Source of the DNA: Prosthecobacter sp.
Lineage (GTDB): Bacteria > Verrucomicrobiota > Verrucomicrobiia > Verrucomicrobiales > Verrucomicrobiaceae
NCBI GenBank assembly: GCA_017853885.1
Contig: JAFMIR010000013.1
Location: forward strand, 1-64,000
DNA: 64,000 bases
Reading direction: 5' to 3'
Positions 31,516 to 40,584 of the stretch are shown piece after piece. A program made the translations under genes and the position numbers. Each line of letters starts with the position of its first letter. The first letter of the stretch is position 1. The notes below the pieces were generated by a model that made no database searches, was not told the DNA's origin, and saw only the letters and a list, made by a program, of their open reading frames with translations.

Positions 31516-32189
31516 CCCACATGCGGATCGGCCTTGCGCGTCATTTTCCCGTCTCAGTGCCTTGGCCCAGCGGCTGGCGCACATCCGCTGAATTGCAAAC
31601 TTGGCGTGAGCAATACGACCACGCGGAGGTGATTTCTTTTCCAGTGCCCGACGAGACTCCAAACTGGTCTCACTGCTACACCAGCGATCTTCCACGAGCT
31701 GAGAAGACGGCACGGACGCTTTTTCGCGCTGCAGTCACCCCCCTTTCACTGCTACGCGAGGGAGAATTTGGCCCATTTCCGACCGGAAGGCTGCGTCTTC
31801 CGGTTTGGATATGGTACCGTGTGATCCGCTTGGCCTGGTTGGCAGGACACCCGTCTCAAAAACATCTGCGTGATGACTTTTTCAAGCGTGTCCGCGCCGT
31901 GGCAGACATCATCGAATCGCACCAAGAGGATCTGCTGCTCGTCTCGCATGCCGGGATGATGCTGTATCTGCGCAAAGAACTCATACGGCGAGGTTTTCGG
32001 GGCCCCCGCTTCGACACGGCACAACATGCGCGGGTGTATGAATTCCATCGCCAGTCGGTTGCTCGAACCTCTACCTCCATTGGCGTGACTCTGCTGCCCG
32101 AGGCGAGCTTGGAGAGAAAAGACCTGCCAAAACGAAACACCCGCATCTTTTCAAAAACAGCCGTTGCTCATGCATCTCGAGAAGGCTGA
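31512..32189 (+). CDS. Histidine phosphatase family protein
   Basis: MRIGLARHFPVS (RH motif), SDLPRAEKTARTLF, LLLVSHAGMMLYLRKEL. ATGA overlap with the upstream gene. Confidence 0.82.
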   Translation: MTHMRIGLARHFPVSVPWPSGWRTSAELQTWREQYDHAEVISFPVPDETPNWSHCYTSDLPRAEKTARTLFRAAVTPLSLLREGEFGPFPTGRLRLPVWIWYRVIRLAWLAGHPSQKHLRDDFFKRVRAVADIIESHQEDLLLVSHAGMMLYLRKELIRRGFRGPRFDTAQHARVYEFHRQSVARTSTSIGVTLLPEASLERKDLPKRNTRIFSKTAVAHASREG

Positions 32190-32265
32190 AAAGTGCGGAG
32201 AATCAGGCCTTGCCATCCCATGATGCCCTGCTAATGAGCTTGCTTCAGAAGCTTGTCTTAAGCAC

Positions 32266-32336
32266 GCGGGTATAGCTTAATGGTAAAGTTCCAGCCTTCC
32301 ACGCTGGCCATGTGGGTTCGATTCCCACTACCCGCT
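32266..32336 (+). tRNA. tRNA-Gly (anticodon TCC)
   Basis: Acceptor GCGGGTA/TACCCGC, anticodon stem-loop CCAGC-CTTCCAC-GCTGG, T-arm GTGGG-TTCGATT-CCCAC. Confidence 0.95.
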
Positions 32337-32498
32337 CTGAAAACATGTTGGAGATGAATCTGAAATCATCACCTAGCGGAAACAAGTTCCCGAACGAAGG
32401 CTCGAATCGTTGACTTGGACTCATGTGATCGATATTCCGTGTTTCCGTTTTGCGCCAGCCGGCCCAAAATACCTTGGACCATGCACCCTGCCTGAAAC

Positions 32499-34244
32499 TT
32501 GAAACCTGAAACCCGCCCCTCTCTCATCCTCGGCATGGATCTTGGCACCACGAACTCTCTCGTCGGTGTTGTGGACAGCGGCTTCCCCATTCTGCTTGCT
32601 GATGAGAATGGCAACCGCAGCACCCCAAGCGCTGTCTGTTATGACCACAATGGTAGCATTCAAGTGGGAAACATAGCGCTGAGACAGCGGGCCTTGAATC
32701 CGAGCCGCACCGTTACCTCTGTGAAGCGTCTGATCGGACGCCGTGGCGGCGAGAGCGACTGGCGGCCACACTACAACCTCAGTGAGCTTGGTGTTACACC
32801 CGCCGAAGTCTCCGCCGAGATTCTCAAACGGCTCAAAAGCATCGCCGAAAATGCGCTGGAGCAAAATGTCAGCCGCGCTGTCATCACCGTGCCCGCCTTC
32901 TTCAATGACGCGCAACGCGCCGCGACGAAGAAAGCAGGTGAGCTAGCCGGCCTCACTGTCGAACGCATCCTCAGCGAGCCCACCGCCGCCGCACTCGCCT
33001 ACGGCCTCGATAAACTCGACGAGCATCAAAAAGTCGCCGTCTATGATCTGGGTGGTGGCACCTTCGACATCAGTATTCTCGAGATGCGCGATGGCGTTTT
33101 TCAAGTGCTTGCCACTGCCGGCGATACTCAGCTCGGCGGCGACGACCTCGACCAAGCATTAGCCTGCTTCCTCGCGGAGAAGCTCTCGCGCCCGGCCACC
33201 GACCTCCACCTTCTTGAAGCCGCCGAAAGCATCAAAAAACGTCTTTCCACCGATGACACCACGGAGTTTCATGGAGTGACGATCACACGTGGCGACCTCG
33301 AAAAGCTGGCCAAACCTTGGCTGGATCGCACTCGACAACACTGCCTTCGAGCTTTGAGCGATGCCAAGATCAAACCCGGCGTTCTCGACGAGGTCATCCT
33401 CGTGGGCGGCAGCACACGAATGCCACTGGTACGGCAATTCGTGGCTGAACTCTTCGGTAAAGAACCCAACACGTCACAAAATCCCGACGAAGCGATCGCG
33501 CTAGGCGCCACCATTCAGGCTGGCATCCTCGCCGGCAGCCTGCGGCAGGTGCTGCTGCTCGATGTCACCCCGCTCTCGCTTGGCATCGAGACTTTCGGCG
33601 GCTTGATGAACATCATCATCCCGCGAAACACCACCCTCCCCGCGAAGGCAGGCGAGATGTTCACCAACGCAGTCGCCAACCAAGACATCATGCTCATTCG
33701 CATTTTGCAGGGCGAACGGGAGTTGGCGAACGACAACTGGGAACTCGGCCGTATCGAAGTCCCCTTCCCCGGCGGACCCAAAGGCAGCGCCCGTGTCGGC
33801 GTGCAGTTCAGCCTCGATGCCGATGGCATCCTCCACGTCCTTGCTCGTGATACCGTCACGAACAGTGACACCAACCTTGAGATCCGCGGCACTGCCATCG
33901 ACGTCGCCGACGAGCGTGTGGAGCAGATGATCGCCGAAAGTATTGAGTTCGCCTTCGACGACATGAACGAGCGCATCTGGACCGAAGCCAAACTCAAAGC
34001 CGAGGAACTCCTCCCCGCCGTGGAAGCCGCCCTCACGCAACTCGGCGATGCTATCACCGCTGACGAAGCCCAAACCGTCCGCCAGCACGCCGCCAACGTC
34101 CGCGAGCTACTCGATGGAACCGATCATGATGCCAAAGCCCTCAAAACCGCCACTCAGCTCCTCGACGACGCCACCCAAACCCTCGCCGTCTTGCTTCTCG
34201 ACCGTGCAATGGAGGAGTCACTAGCCCGGCGGGGCATCCTTTGA
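32499..34244 (+). CDS. Hsp70-family chaperone (short, HscA/HscC-like)
   Basis: 581 aa; GMDLGTTNSLVGVV; VPAFFNDAQRAATKKAGELAGL; VYDLGGGTFDISILE; TPLSLGIETFGG. Start could be 32535. Confidence 0.93.
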   Translation: MKPETRPSLILGMDLGTTNSLVGVVDSGFPILLADENGNRSTPSAVCYDHNGSIQVGNIALRQRALNPSRTVTSVKRLIGRRGGESDWRPHYNLSELGVTPAEVSAEILKRLKSIAENALEQNVSRAVITVPAFFNDAQRAATKKAGELAGLTVERILSEPTAAALAYGLDKLDEHQKVAVYDLGGGTFDISILEMRDGVFQVLATAGDTQLGGDDLDQALACFLAEKLSRPATDLHLLEAAESIKKRLSTDDTTEFHGVTITRGDLEKLAKPWLDRTRQHCLRALSDAKIKPGVLDEVILVGGSTRMPLVRQFVAELFGKEPNTSQNPDEAIALGATIQAGILAGSLRQVLLLDVTPLSLGIETFGGLMNIIIPRNTTLPAKAGEMFTNAVANQDIMLIRILQGERELANDNWELGRIEVPFPGGPKGSARVGVQFSLDADGILHVLARDTVTNSDTNLEIRGTAIDVADERVEQMIAESIEFAFDDMNERIWTEAKLKAEELLPAVEAALTQLGDAITADEAQTVRQHAANVRELLDGTDHDAKALKTATQLLDDATQTLAVLLLDRAMEESLARRGIL

Positions 34245-34330
34245 AGAGTTCGCCCATGGGCTTTCATGCCCCATTCCTTGCTTTCGCACCATTCTGCGGC
34301 ATTTTGACTGCCCCCAAACCTTAAAAAGAC

Positions 34331-36127
34331 ATGTCCAAAGCCTCCGTTGAAGAAATCAAACTCGCCTCCGCTGGCCTCCGTGGCCAGCTTGCCGAGCTTT
34401 TCGCTGACACCAGCACCCCGAACATTCCGGAGGACAGCAATATCCTCATGAAGCATCACGGGTCCTACCAGCAAGACGACCGCGACTTGCGTGCCCAGCT
34501 TTCCAAAGAAAAGAAGGAAAAGGCATGGAGCTTCATGATCCGCAGCAAGATGCCCGGCGGCCGTATCACCGCCGAACAATGGATGATCCACGACGCCCTT
34601 TGCACCAAAGCCATGGGCAACATGCGCCTCACCAACCGCCAAGGCATTCAGCTCCATGGCGTGCTCAAAGGCGGCGTGAAGGAAGTCATCAGCAACGTTT
34701 GTCACAGCGGCCTTTCCACCATGGGCGCCTGCGGCGACGTCGTGCGCAACACCATGGGCCCCGCCGCGCCGATCAAGGACGCCGTGCATGCTGATACGCA
34801 AAAACTCACCGAAGAGATCAGCCAGCGCTTCCTCTGGCGCAGCTCCGCCTACGCAGACATCTGGCTCGATGGCGAAAAGCTTGAACCCAACTGGATCAAG
34901 GACCCCGAGGTCAATCCCGCCGTGCGCGAGGCCACCAAGGCCACCGAAGGCGATGACCCAATCTACGGCAAAGTCTATCTGCCGCGCAAATTCAAGATCG
35001 GTGTGGCCATCCAGCCACTCAATGACGCGGACATCTACTCGCAAGATGTCGGTCTCGTGCCGCATGTCGTGAATGGCGAGGTCGAAGGCTATACCATCAC
35101 CGTCGGCGGCGGCTTCGGTATGAGCCACGGCCAGCTCAACACGCGCCCTTTCCTCGGCCAGCCTCTACTTTACGCGAAGCGTGCAAATGTCGTCGATGCC
35201 ATCGAAGCCATCGTCACCACCCAGCGCGACCACGGCAACCGCACCGAGCGCAAAAACGCCCGCCTGAAATATACCGTGCAGACCATGGGCCTCGATGGTT
35301 TCCGCGCTGAAGTCGTGCGCCGTTTGCCCGGCATCGAGACCTTCCCGCCAAAGCAGCTGAAATTTAACACCGTCGAAGACAACATGGGCTGGCATGAGCA
35401 GGGCGACGGCAAGCTCTACTGCTGCGTTTACGTCAACATGGGCCGCGTCGTCGATCGCGAAAATGGACCGAAATACCGCTCCTGCTTTGCTGAGATCGCC
35501 ACCACGCTGAAGCTGCCTCTCATCGTCACACCGAATACGAACCTCATCATTGCCGAGGTCGTGCCCGAGCAAAAAGCCTCCGTCGATGCCATCCTCGCCA
35601 AACATGGCGTCGTTCACGCTGATGAGGCTGGCTTCACCCGCGCCCGCAAGGTCGCCCACGCCTGTGTTGCTTTACCAACCTGCGGTTTGAGCCTCAGCGA
35701 GTCCGAACGCGCCCTTCCCGGCATTCTCGACAAGATCGACCCGATCCTGAAGGAGCTGGGCCTAGAAGACGAGCCCATCCTCTTCCGCATGACTGGTTGC
35801 CCCAATGGCTGCGGCCGCCCCTACAACGCCGATTTCGGTTTCGTGGGCCGTGCGCCGAACAAATACGCGATGTTCGTCGGTGGCAGCATCCGCGGCAACG
35901 CGCTCGCCGGCCTCGAATTCAAATCCGTGCTCGGTGACGAGATCCCCGGCAAGGTCCGCACCTTCCTAGAAGCCTTCAAAGCCGAGCGCCAGCCTGGCGA
36001 ACTCTTCGCCGACTGGTTCGCACGCACCCGAACCAAGGGTGAAGCCCCGACGCCTGAGCAATTCCACATTGAACTCGCCGAACGTGCCGCCAAGCTCGCC
36101 GGTGAGAAGGTGGAAGCGGCAGGATAA
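34331..36127 (+). CDS. Assimilatory sulfite reductase hemoprotein (siroheme/4Fe-4S)
   Basis: 598 aa; ACVALPTCGLSLSESERALPG and RMTGCPNGCGRPYNADFGFVGRAPNKYAMFVGG (SiR siroheme/4Fe-4S ligand motifs). Confidence 0.92.
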   Translation: MSKASVEEIKLASAGLRGQLAELFADTSTPNIPEDSNILMKHHGSYQQDDRDLRAQLSKEKKEKAWSFMIRSKMPGGRITAEQWMIHDALCTKAMGNMRLTNRQGIQLHGVLKGGVKEVISNVCHSGLSTMGACGDVVRNTMGPAAPIKDAVHADTQKLTEEISQRFLWRSSAYADIWLDGEKLEPNWIKDPEVNPAVREATKATEGDDPIYGKVYLPRKFKIGVAIQPLNDADIYSQDVGLVPHVVNGEVEGYTITVGGGFGMSHGQLNTRPFLGQPLLYAKRANVVDAIEAIVTTQRDHGNRTERKNARLKYTVQTMGLDGFRAEVVRRLPGIETFPPKQLKFNTVEDNMGWHEQGDGKLYCCVYVNMGRVVDRENGPKYRSCFAEIATTLKLPLIVTPNTNLIIAEVVPEQKASVDAILAKHGVVHADEAGFTRARKVAHACVALPTCGLSLSESERALPGILDKIDPILKELGLEDEPILFRMTGCPNGCGRPYNADFGFVGRAPNKYAMFVGGSIRGNALAGLEFKSVLGDEIPGKVRTFLEAFKAERQPGELFADWFARTRTKGEAPTPEQFHIELAERAAKLAGEKVEAAG

Positions 36128-36142
36128 GGCCTACCTTCCAAA

Positions 36143-36309
36143 TAGACCGTTTCTCAAAAAGAATGTCTGAAATGACCGGCGAGCGCGGCGGCTTCAGTGG
36201 CAAGGAAAGAGCGAGGATGCTATTGGGACAATAGCTGACGAGCGAATGACGCCGCCAATGAGGCTGCCCCGCCGCCGGGAATCTGACAGACATTTTGAGA
36301 ACCGGTCTA
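36143..36309. repeat. ~167-bp full-length imperfect palindrome with TA ends (candidate MITE/REP-like element)
   Basis: TAGACCGTTTCTCAAAA...TGTCTG at the left and CAGACATTTTGAGAACCGGTCTA at the right; interior also pairs (CCGGCG.., AGAGCGAGGATGCTATTG / CAATAGCTGACGAGCGAA) with a GCTATTG-GGA-CAATAGC tip. Confidence 0.8.
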
Positions 36310-36322
36310 GATTCATTCACCC

Positions 36323-36354
36323 AAAACGGGACGAGCCTTCGCTCGTCCCGTTTT
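36323..36354. terminator. Bidirectional rho-independent terminator between convergent genes
   Basis: Perfect hairpin AAAACGGGACGAGC-CTTC-GCTCGTCCCGTTTT. Confidence 0.92.
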
Positions 36355-36366
36355 GTTTGATGAAAC

Positions 36367-37674
36367 TCACTCCGCCTTGAGCAGCTTCTCGTCGATGCGC
36401 GCGACGAGCGTGTCGAGCACCTCGCTATTGCCGAAGCGTTCGATGACGTCGGCGAGGAAGCCTTCGACGATGAGGCGGCGGCTTTCGGTGTCGGGGATGC
36501 CGCGAGCTTTCAGGTAGAAGAGCTCTTCATCGGCGATGGGACCACTGGTGCTGCCATGGCTGCATTTGACCTGATCGGCATTGATTTCGAGACCAGGAAG
36601 GCTGTTGGCCTCGGCTTCATTGCTGTTGAGCAGGTTGCGACACGTTTGATAGGCATCGGTGTAGTGGGCGCCTTCATCGACGATGATGAGGCCACTGAAA
36701 ACGGTGCGCGATTTGCCATAGAGGGCGTTTTTGTAGAGCAGGTCGCTGGTGGCACGCGGAGCTTTGTGACGCTGAAGCGTGCGCTGATCGACGATTTGAT
36801 CACCGATGGGCAAACTGACGCTGAGCATGTCGCTGCGGGCACCCTGGCCGACGAGATCGCTGACGCTCTCGCTGCGGCTGAAGGCGGCACCGAGCTGCAC
36901 CTGGAAGCTTTTCACGCTGGCATCCCGTCCGGCGGTGATGCTGGAAAGATGAAGCGCCTGGGCGTCATCGGCCAGCTCCTGGCAGGCGGCGTAGGTGATC
37001 TGGCTGCCGCTACCGCCGACGAGATCGGCGATGGCGATGCTGAGGCCGCCTTCCCCTTCGAGGCTGCGGTAATGATCGACGACACTGACCTGCGCATGGT
37101 CGCCCGTGACGACGAGCGTGTGCGGGAAGATGGCGGCGTGGTCGCCGACGACCCAGTGGAAGACTTCAATGGGCTTTTCGATGACGACGTTCTTCGGCAC
37201 GATGATGACGGTACCCGCTTTGACATGCGCGAGGTGCAATGCGGCAAATTTATTCGAGCCCAGAGCTTGTTCGCCCTTCATGAAATGCTGCTGGAGGACG
37301 GCTTCATGCGATTTCAGGGCTTCCTCGAAGCTCACGCACACAACGTCGGCGGGAAGACTGTTCGTGTCGGATTCGATGAGCGTGTCATTCACGAAGACAA
37401 ATCGTGCGGCGCGTTCTTTGAGGCCTTCGGTGGCTGCGAGCGCGGCTTTCGACTGCTCGGCGGTCGGTGTTTTAGCCTGAGCGTGGTCGGCGAGCTCGAT
37501 CTTCTTCGCGTTCGAGTAGCGCCAGTGCTCGTCATTGAGGCCGGGAAGCGGCAGGGACTGGAATTCGGTCCAGGCGGCTTCTGAGCGAATGCGGAACCAG
37601 TCAGGCGTGGAGGTGCTACGAGCAGGTGTGGTGGAGAGAAGGCCAGTGGAGGTCTCGGAGGAAGCAGTAGGCAT
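36367..37674 (-). CDS. sufD: Fe-S cluster assembly protein SufD
   Basis: 435 aa; KCSHGSTSGPIADEELFYLKARGIPDTESRRLIVEGFLADVIERF. Confidence 0.95.
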   Translation of the reverse strand: MPTASSETSTGLLSTTPARSTSTPDWFRIRSEAAWTEFQSLPLPGLNDEHWRYSNAKKIELADHAQAKTPTAEQSKAALAATEGLKERAARFVFVNDTLIESDTNSLPADVVCVSFEEALKSHEAVLQQHFMKGEQALGSNKFAALHLAHVKAGTVIIVPKNVVIEKPIEVFHWVVGDHAAIFPHTLVVTGDHAQVSVVDHYRSLEGEGGLSIAIADLVGGSGSQITYAACQELADDAQALHLSSITAGRDASVKSFQVQLGAAFSRSESVSDLVGQGARSDMLSVSLPIGDQIVDQRTLQRHKAPRATSDLLYKNALYGKSRTVFSGLIIVDEGAHYTDAYQTCRNLLNSNEAEANSLPGLEINADQVKCSHGSTSGPIADEELFYLKARGIPDTESRRLIVEGFLADVIERFGNSEVLDTLVARIDEKLLKAE

Positions 37675-37722
37675 TGAGCGAGAAAAGTAGCGAATGGCGA
37701 ATTCAGAGTGTCGAATGCAATG

Positions 37723-39171
37723 TCAGCCAACACTGCCTTCCATTTCGAGGTCGATAAGCCGTTTCAGCTCGACGCTGTATTCCATGGGGAATTCCTTCAC
37801 GAGGTCGTTGATGAAACCATTAACGGACAAGCTCATGGCTTCGGCTTCGGTGAGGCCGCGTTGCATGAGGTAGAAGATTTGGTCGGCGCTGACCTGGCTG
37901 ACGCTGGCCTCATGCTGGGTGGCGTGCTGGTTGCCGCGGACGCTGATGGCGGGGTAGGTGTCGGTGCGGCTGTTGGGGTTGATGAGCAGGGCGTCGCACT
38001 CGGTGTTGTTTTTGCAGCCTTTGAGGTGCTTGGGGATGTGCACGAGGCCGCGGTAGGTGGCGCGACCTTCGCCGATGCTGATGGATTTGCTGATGACGTT
38101 GCTGGTGGTATCGTCGGCAGCGTGGACCATTTTGGCGCCGGTGTCCTGATGCTGGCCGCTGTTGGCCAGAGCAATGCTGATGACCTCGCCACGGGCGCGG
38201 CGGCCTTTCATGATGACGCCGGGGTATTTCATGGTGAGGCGGCTGCCGATGTTGCAGTCGATCCAGCGCACTTCGGCGTCTTCGTGGGCGATGCCGCGCT
38301 TGGTGACGAGGTTGAAGACGTTGCTGCTCCAGTTCTGCACGGTGACGTATTGGATCTTCGCGCCTTTCATGGCGACGAGTTCGACGACGGCGCTGTGCAG
38401 CGTGGCGGTCTCAAACTTCGGCGCGGTGCAGCCTTCCATGTACATCACTTCCGCGCCTTCATCGGCGATGATGAGCGTGCGCTCGAACTGGCCGAACTGC
38501 TCGCTGTTGATGCGGAAGTAGGCCTGAAGCGGATGCTTCACCTTCACGCCGGGCGGCACGTAGATGAACGAGCCGCCGCTGAAGACGGCGCTGTTGAGCG
38601 CGGAGAATTTGTTGTCGCCGGTGGGGATGACCTTGCCGAACCACTTCTTGAAGATCTCGGGGTATTTGTGCAGGCCTTCGGTGCTGTTGACGAAGATGAC
38701 GCCCTGCTCCTCGACGGCGGCTTTGATGTTCGAGTAGGCGGCCTCGCTGTCATACTGCGCCTCGACGCCGGCGAGGAACTTTCTTTCTTGCTCAGGAATG
38801 CCGAGACGATCGAAGGTCTTCTTCACGTCCTCGGGCACTTCGTCCCAGGAGCGCTTCGGCTTCTGGCCGTCGCTGAGGTAGTAGCGGAACTCGTCGAACT
38901 TGATGTTTTCGAGGTCCTTCGTGGCCCAATGCGTGGGCATGGGCTTTTCCTGGAAGACCTTCAAGGCTTTGTGCCGGAACTCACGGATCCAATCGGGATC
39001 GCCCTTCACATCGGCGATGTAGTCGATGGTCTTTTCGGTGATGCCGAAGCCGGAGTCGAACTTGTTGCGCTCGGGGAAGGTGAAGTCGCCGACGCTATCG
39101 ACGCGGATGTCGGAGATGTCGTTGGCTTCCGTGACGGGAAGTTCGAGGGTGGAGTCAGGGGCGGAGACCAT
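37723..39171 (-). CDS. sufB: Fe-S cluster assembly protein SufB
   Basis: 482 aa; YIPPGVKV-like [82 protein letters not shown]. Confidence 0.98.
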   Translation of the reverse strand: MVSAPDSTLELPVTEANDISDIRVDSVGDFTFPERNKFDSGFGITEKTIDYIADVKGDPDWIREFRHKALKVFQEKPMPTHWATKDLENIKFDEFRYYLSDGQKPKRSWDEVPEDVKKTFDRLGIPEQERKFLAGVEAQYDSEAAYSNIKAAVEEQGVIFVNSTEGLHKYPEIFKKWFGKVIPTGDNKFSALNSAVFSGGSFIYVPPGVKVKHPLQAYFRINSEQFGQFERTLIIADEGAEVMYMEGCTAPKFETATLHSAVVELVAMKGAKIQYVTVQNWSSNVFNLVTKRGIAHEDAEVRWIDCNIGSRLTMKYPGVIMKGRRARGEVISIALANSGQHQDTGAKMVHAADDTTSNVISKSISIGEGRATYRGLVHIPKHLKGCKNNTECDALLINPNSRTDTYPAISVRGNQHATQHEASVSQVSADQIFYLMQRGLTEAEAMSLSVNGFINDLVKEFPMEYSVELKRLIDLEMEGSVG

Positions 39172-39200
39172 AATGATAAAGTTGGAGGGTTTCAGAGCAC

Positions 39201-39959
39201 TTATGCAGCAGCGGCCAAAGGCTCCTCAGTCACCCAGTCGTAGCCGCGTTCTTCGAGTTCGAGGGAGAGCTCTTTGCCGCCGGTTTTGACGATGCGGCCG
39301 TCTTTGAGGACGTGGACGATATCGGGCTGGATGTAGTTCAGCAGGCGCTGGTAGTGGGTGATGACGAGGAAGCCGCGGTTCTCGCTGCGCATGGCGTTCA
39401 CACCGCGGGAGACGATCTTGAGGGCGTCGATGTCGAGGCCGGAGTCGGTTTCGTCGAGGATGGCGTATTTCGGCTCCAGCATCATGAGCTGGAGGATCTC
39501 GTTGCGCTTCTTTTCACCGCCGGAGAAGCCTTCATTCACGCTGCGGCTGGTGAAGCTGCGGTCCATCTCGAGCTGGTCCATGCGGGCGTAGAGCTGCTTG
39601 TAGAACTTCACGGCATCGATGTCCTCGCCCTTCGGCAGGCGGGCCTTCAGCGCGGCGCGGAGGAAGTTGGCGTTGCTGACGCCGGGGATCTCATGCGGAT
39701 ACTGGAAGGCGAGGAACAGACCGGCGCGGCTGCGAGCATCGACGGCCATGTCCAGGATGTTTTCGCCATCGAGGAGGACCTCGCCGCTGGTGACTTCGTA
39801 GTCTTCGTGGCCGCAGAGGACCTTGCTCAGCGTGCTCTTGCCAGAGCCGTTCGGGCCCATGATGGCGTGAACTTCACCGGGCTTGATGATGAGGTTCAGG
39901 CCTTTGAGGATTTCGCGGCCAGGAATCTGAGCGTGGAGGTCTTTGATCTCGAGTGACAT
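39201..39959 (-). CDS. sufC: Fe-S cluster assembly ATPase SufC
   Basis: 252 aa; [23 protein letters not shown] Walker [30 protein letters not shown]. Confidence 0.98.
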   Translation of the reverse strand: MSLEIKDLHAQIPGREILKGLNLIIKPGEVHAIMGPNGSGKSTLSKVLCGHEDYEVTSGEVLLDGENILDMAVDARSRAGLFLAFQYPHEIPGVSNANFLRAALKARLPKGEDIDAVKFYKQLYARMDQLEMDRSFTSRSVNEGFSGGEKKRNEILQLMMLEPKYAILDETDSGLDIDALKIVSRGVNAMRSENRGFLVITHYQRLLNYIQPDIVHVLKDGRIVKTGGKELSLELEERGYDWVTEEPLAAAA

Positions 39960-39998
39960 GTCGTGGGTGGTGGCGGGGAAAAAATGAGGAATGACGAA

Positions 39999-40457
39999 CT
40001 ACTTCGCCGCGCAGGCATCGCAGGTGCCGTGGATGGCGAGGTCGGTGCGGGTGATGCGGGTGCCTTTGGGGAGGTTCCAGAACTTGGCGGGGTCAAAATC
40101 GGTGGCCGGGTGGGCGTCGATGACTTTGCCGCAGGTTTCGCAGTGGAAATGAACGTGCTCGTGGAGGTTCGCGCAGTAGCGGGACTGGCCGCGCTCGAGG
40201 TGGACCTGCTTGATCAGCCCGGCGGAGGTGAGGTGGTCGAGGCAGTTGTAAACCGTGGCCAAAGAGATGCCGGGGGAGCGGGCCTTCACGCGATCGAGGA
40301 TGTCGTAGGCCGTGGGGTGGTCCGTGGAGGCGGCGAGCACATCGAAAACCTCGCGGCGGTGGGGTGTGAGGCGCACATCGGCACCGAGGACGGCCATGCG
40401 GCACTCGAGGCCGGTGGGCTTCGAAGGGACACGGGTGGAGGTGGCAGAGGGTGTCAT
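39999..40457 (-). CDS. Fur-family transcriptional regulator (Fur/PerR-like), first gene of the suf cluster
   Basis: 152 aa; LTPHRREVFDVLAASTDHPTAYDILDRVKARSPGISLATVYNCLDHL; HVHFHCETCGKVID; CDAC. Confidence 0.92.
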   Translation of the reverse strand: MTPSATSTRVPSKPTGLECRMAVLGADVRLTPHRREVFDVLAASTDHPTAYDILDRVKARSPGISLATVYNCLDHLTSAGLIKQVHLERGQSRYCANLHEHVHFHCETCGKVIDAHPATDFDPAKFWNLPKGTRITRTDLAIHGTCDACAAK

Positions 40458-40469
40458 GACGGCTCTGGC

Positions 40470-40492
40470 TTTAGAATTGGAATGATTCTAAA
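40470..40492 (-). promoter_or_regulatory. Fur/PerR-box-like palindrome upstream of the fur-suf cluster
   Basis: TTTAGAAT-TGGAATG-ATTCTAAA, perfect 8-bp arms, 13 bp from the annotated Fur-family start. Confidence 0.65.
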
Positions 40493-40584
40493 GCAAGTCA
40501 CAAGATGCCTAGACCCATTCTCACAATGTCTATCTGACTCCCGTCGGTGGGGCTGTTTTGCATTGGGTGGGCCTGATGTGCCGG

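Noticed and set aside
36556-37584. 342-aa + strand ORF
   Set aside because: Antisense shadow of sufD.
37708-39243. 511-aa + strand ORF
   Set aside because: Antisense shadow of sufB (which has strong family motifs).
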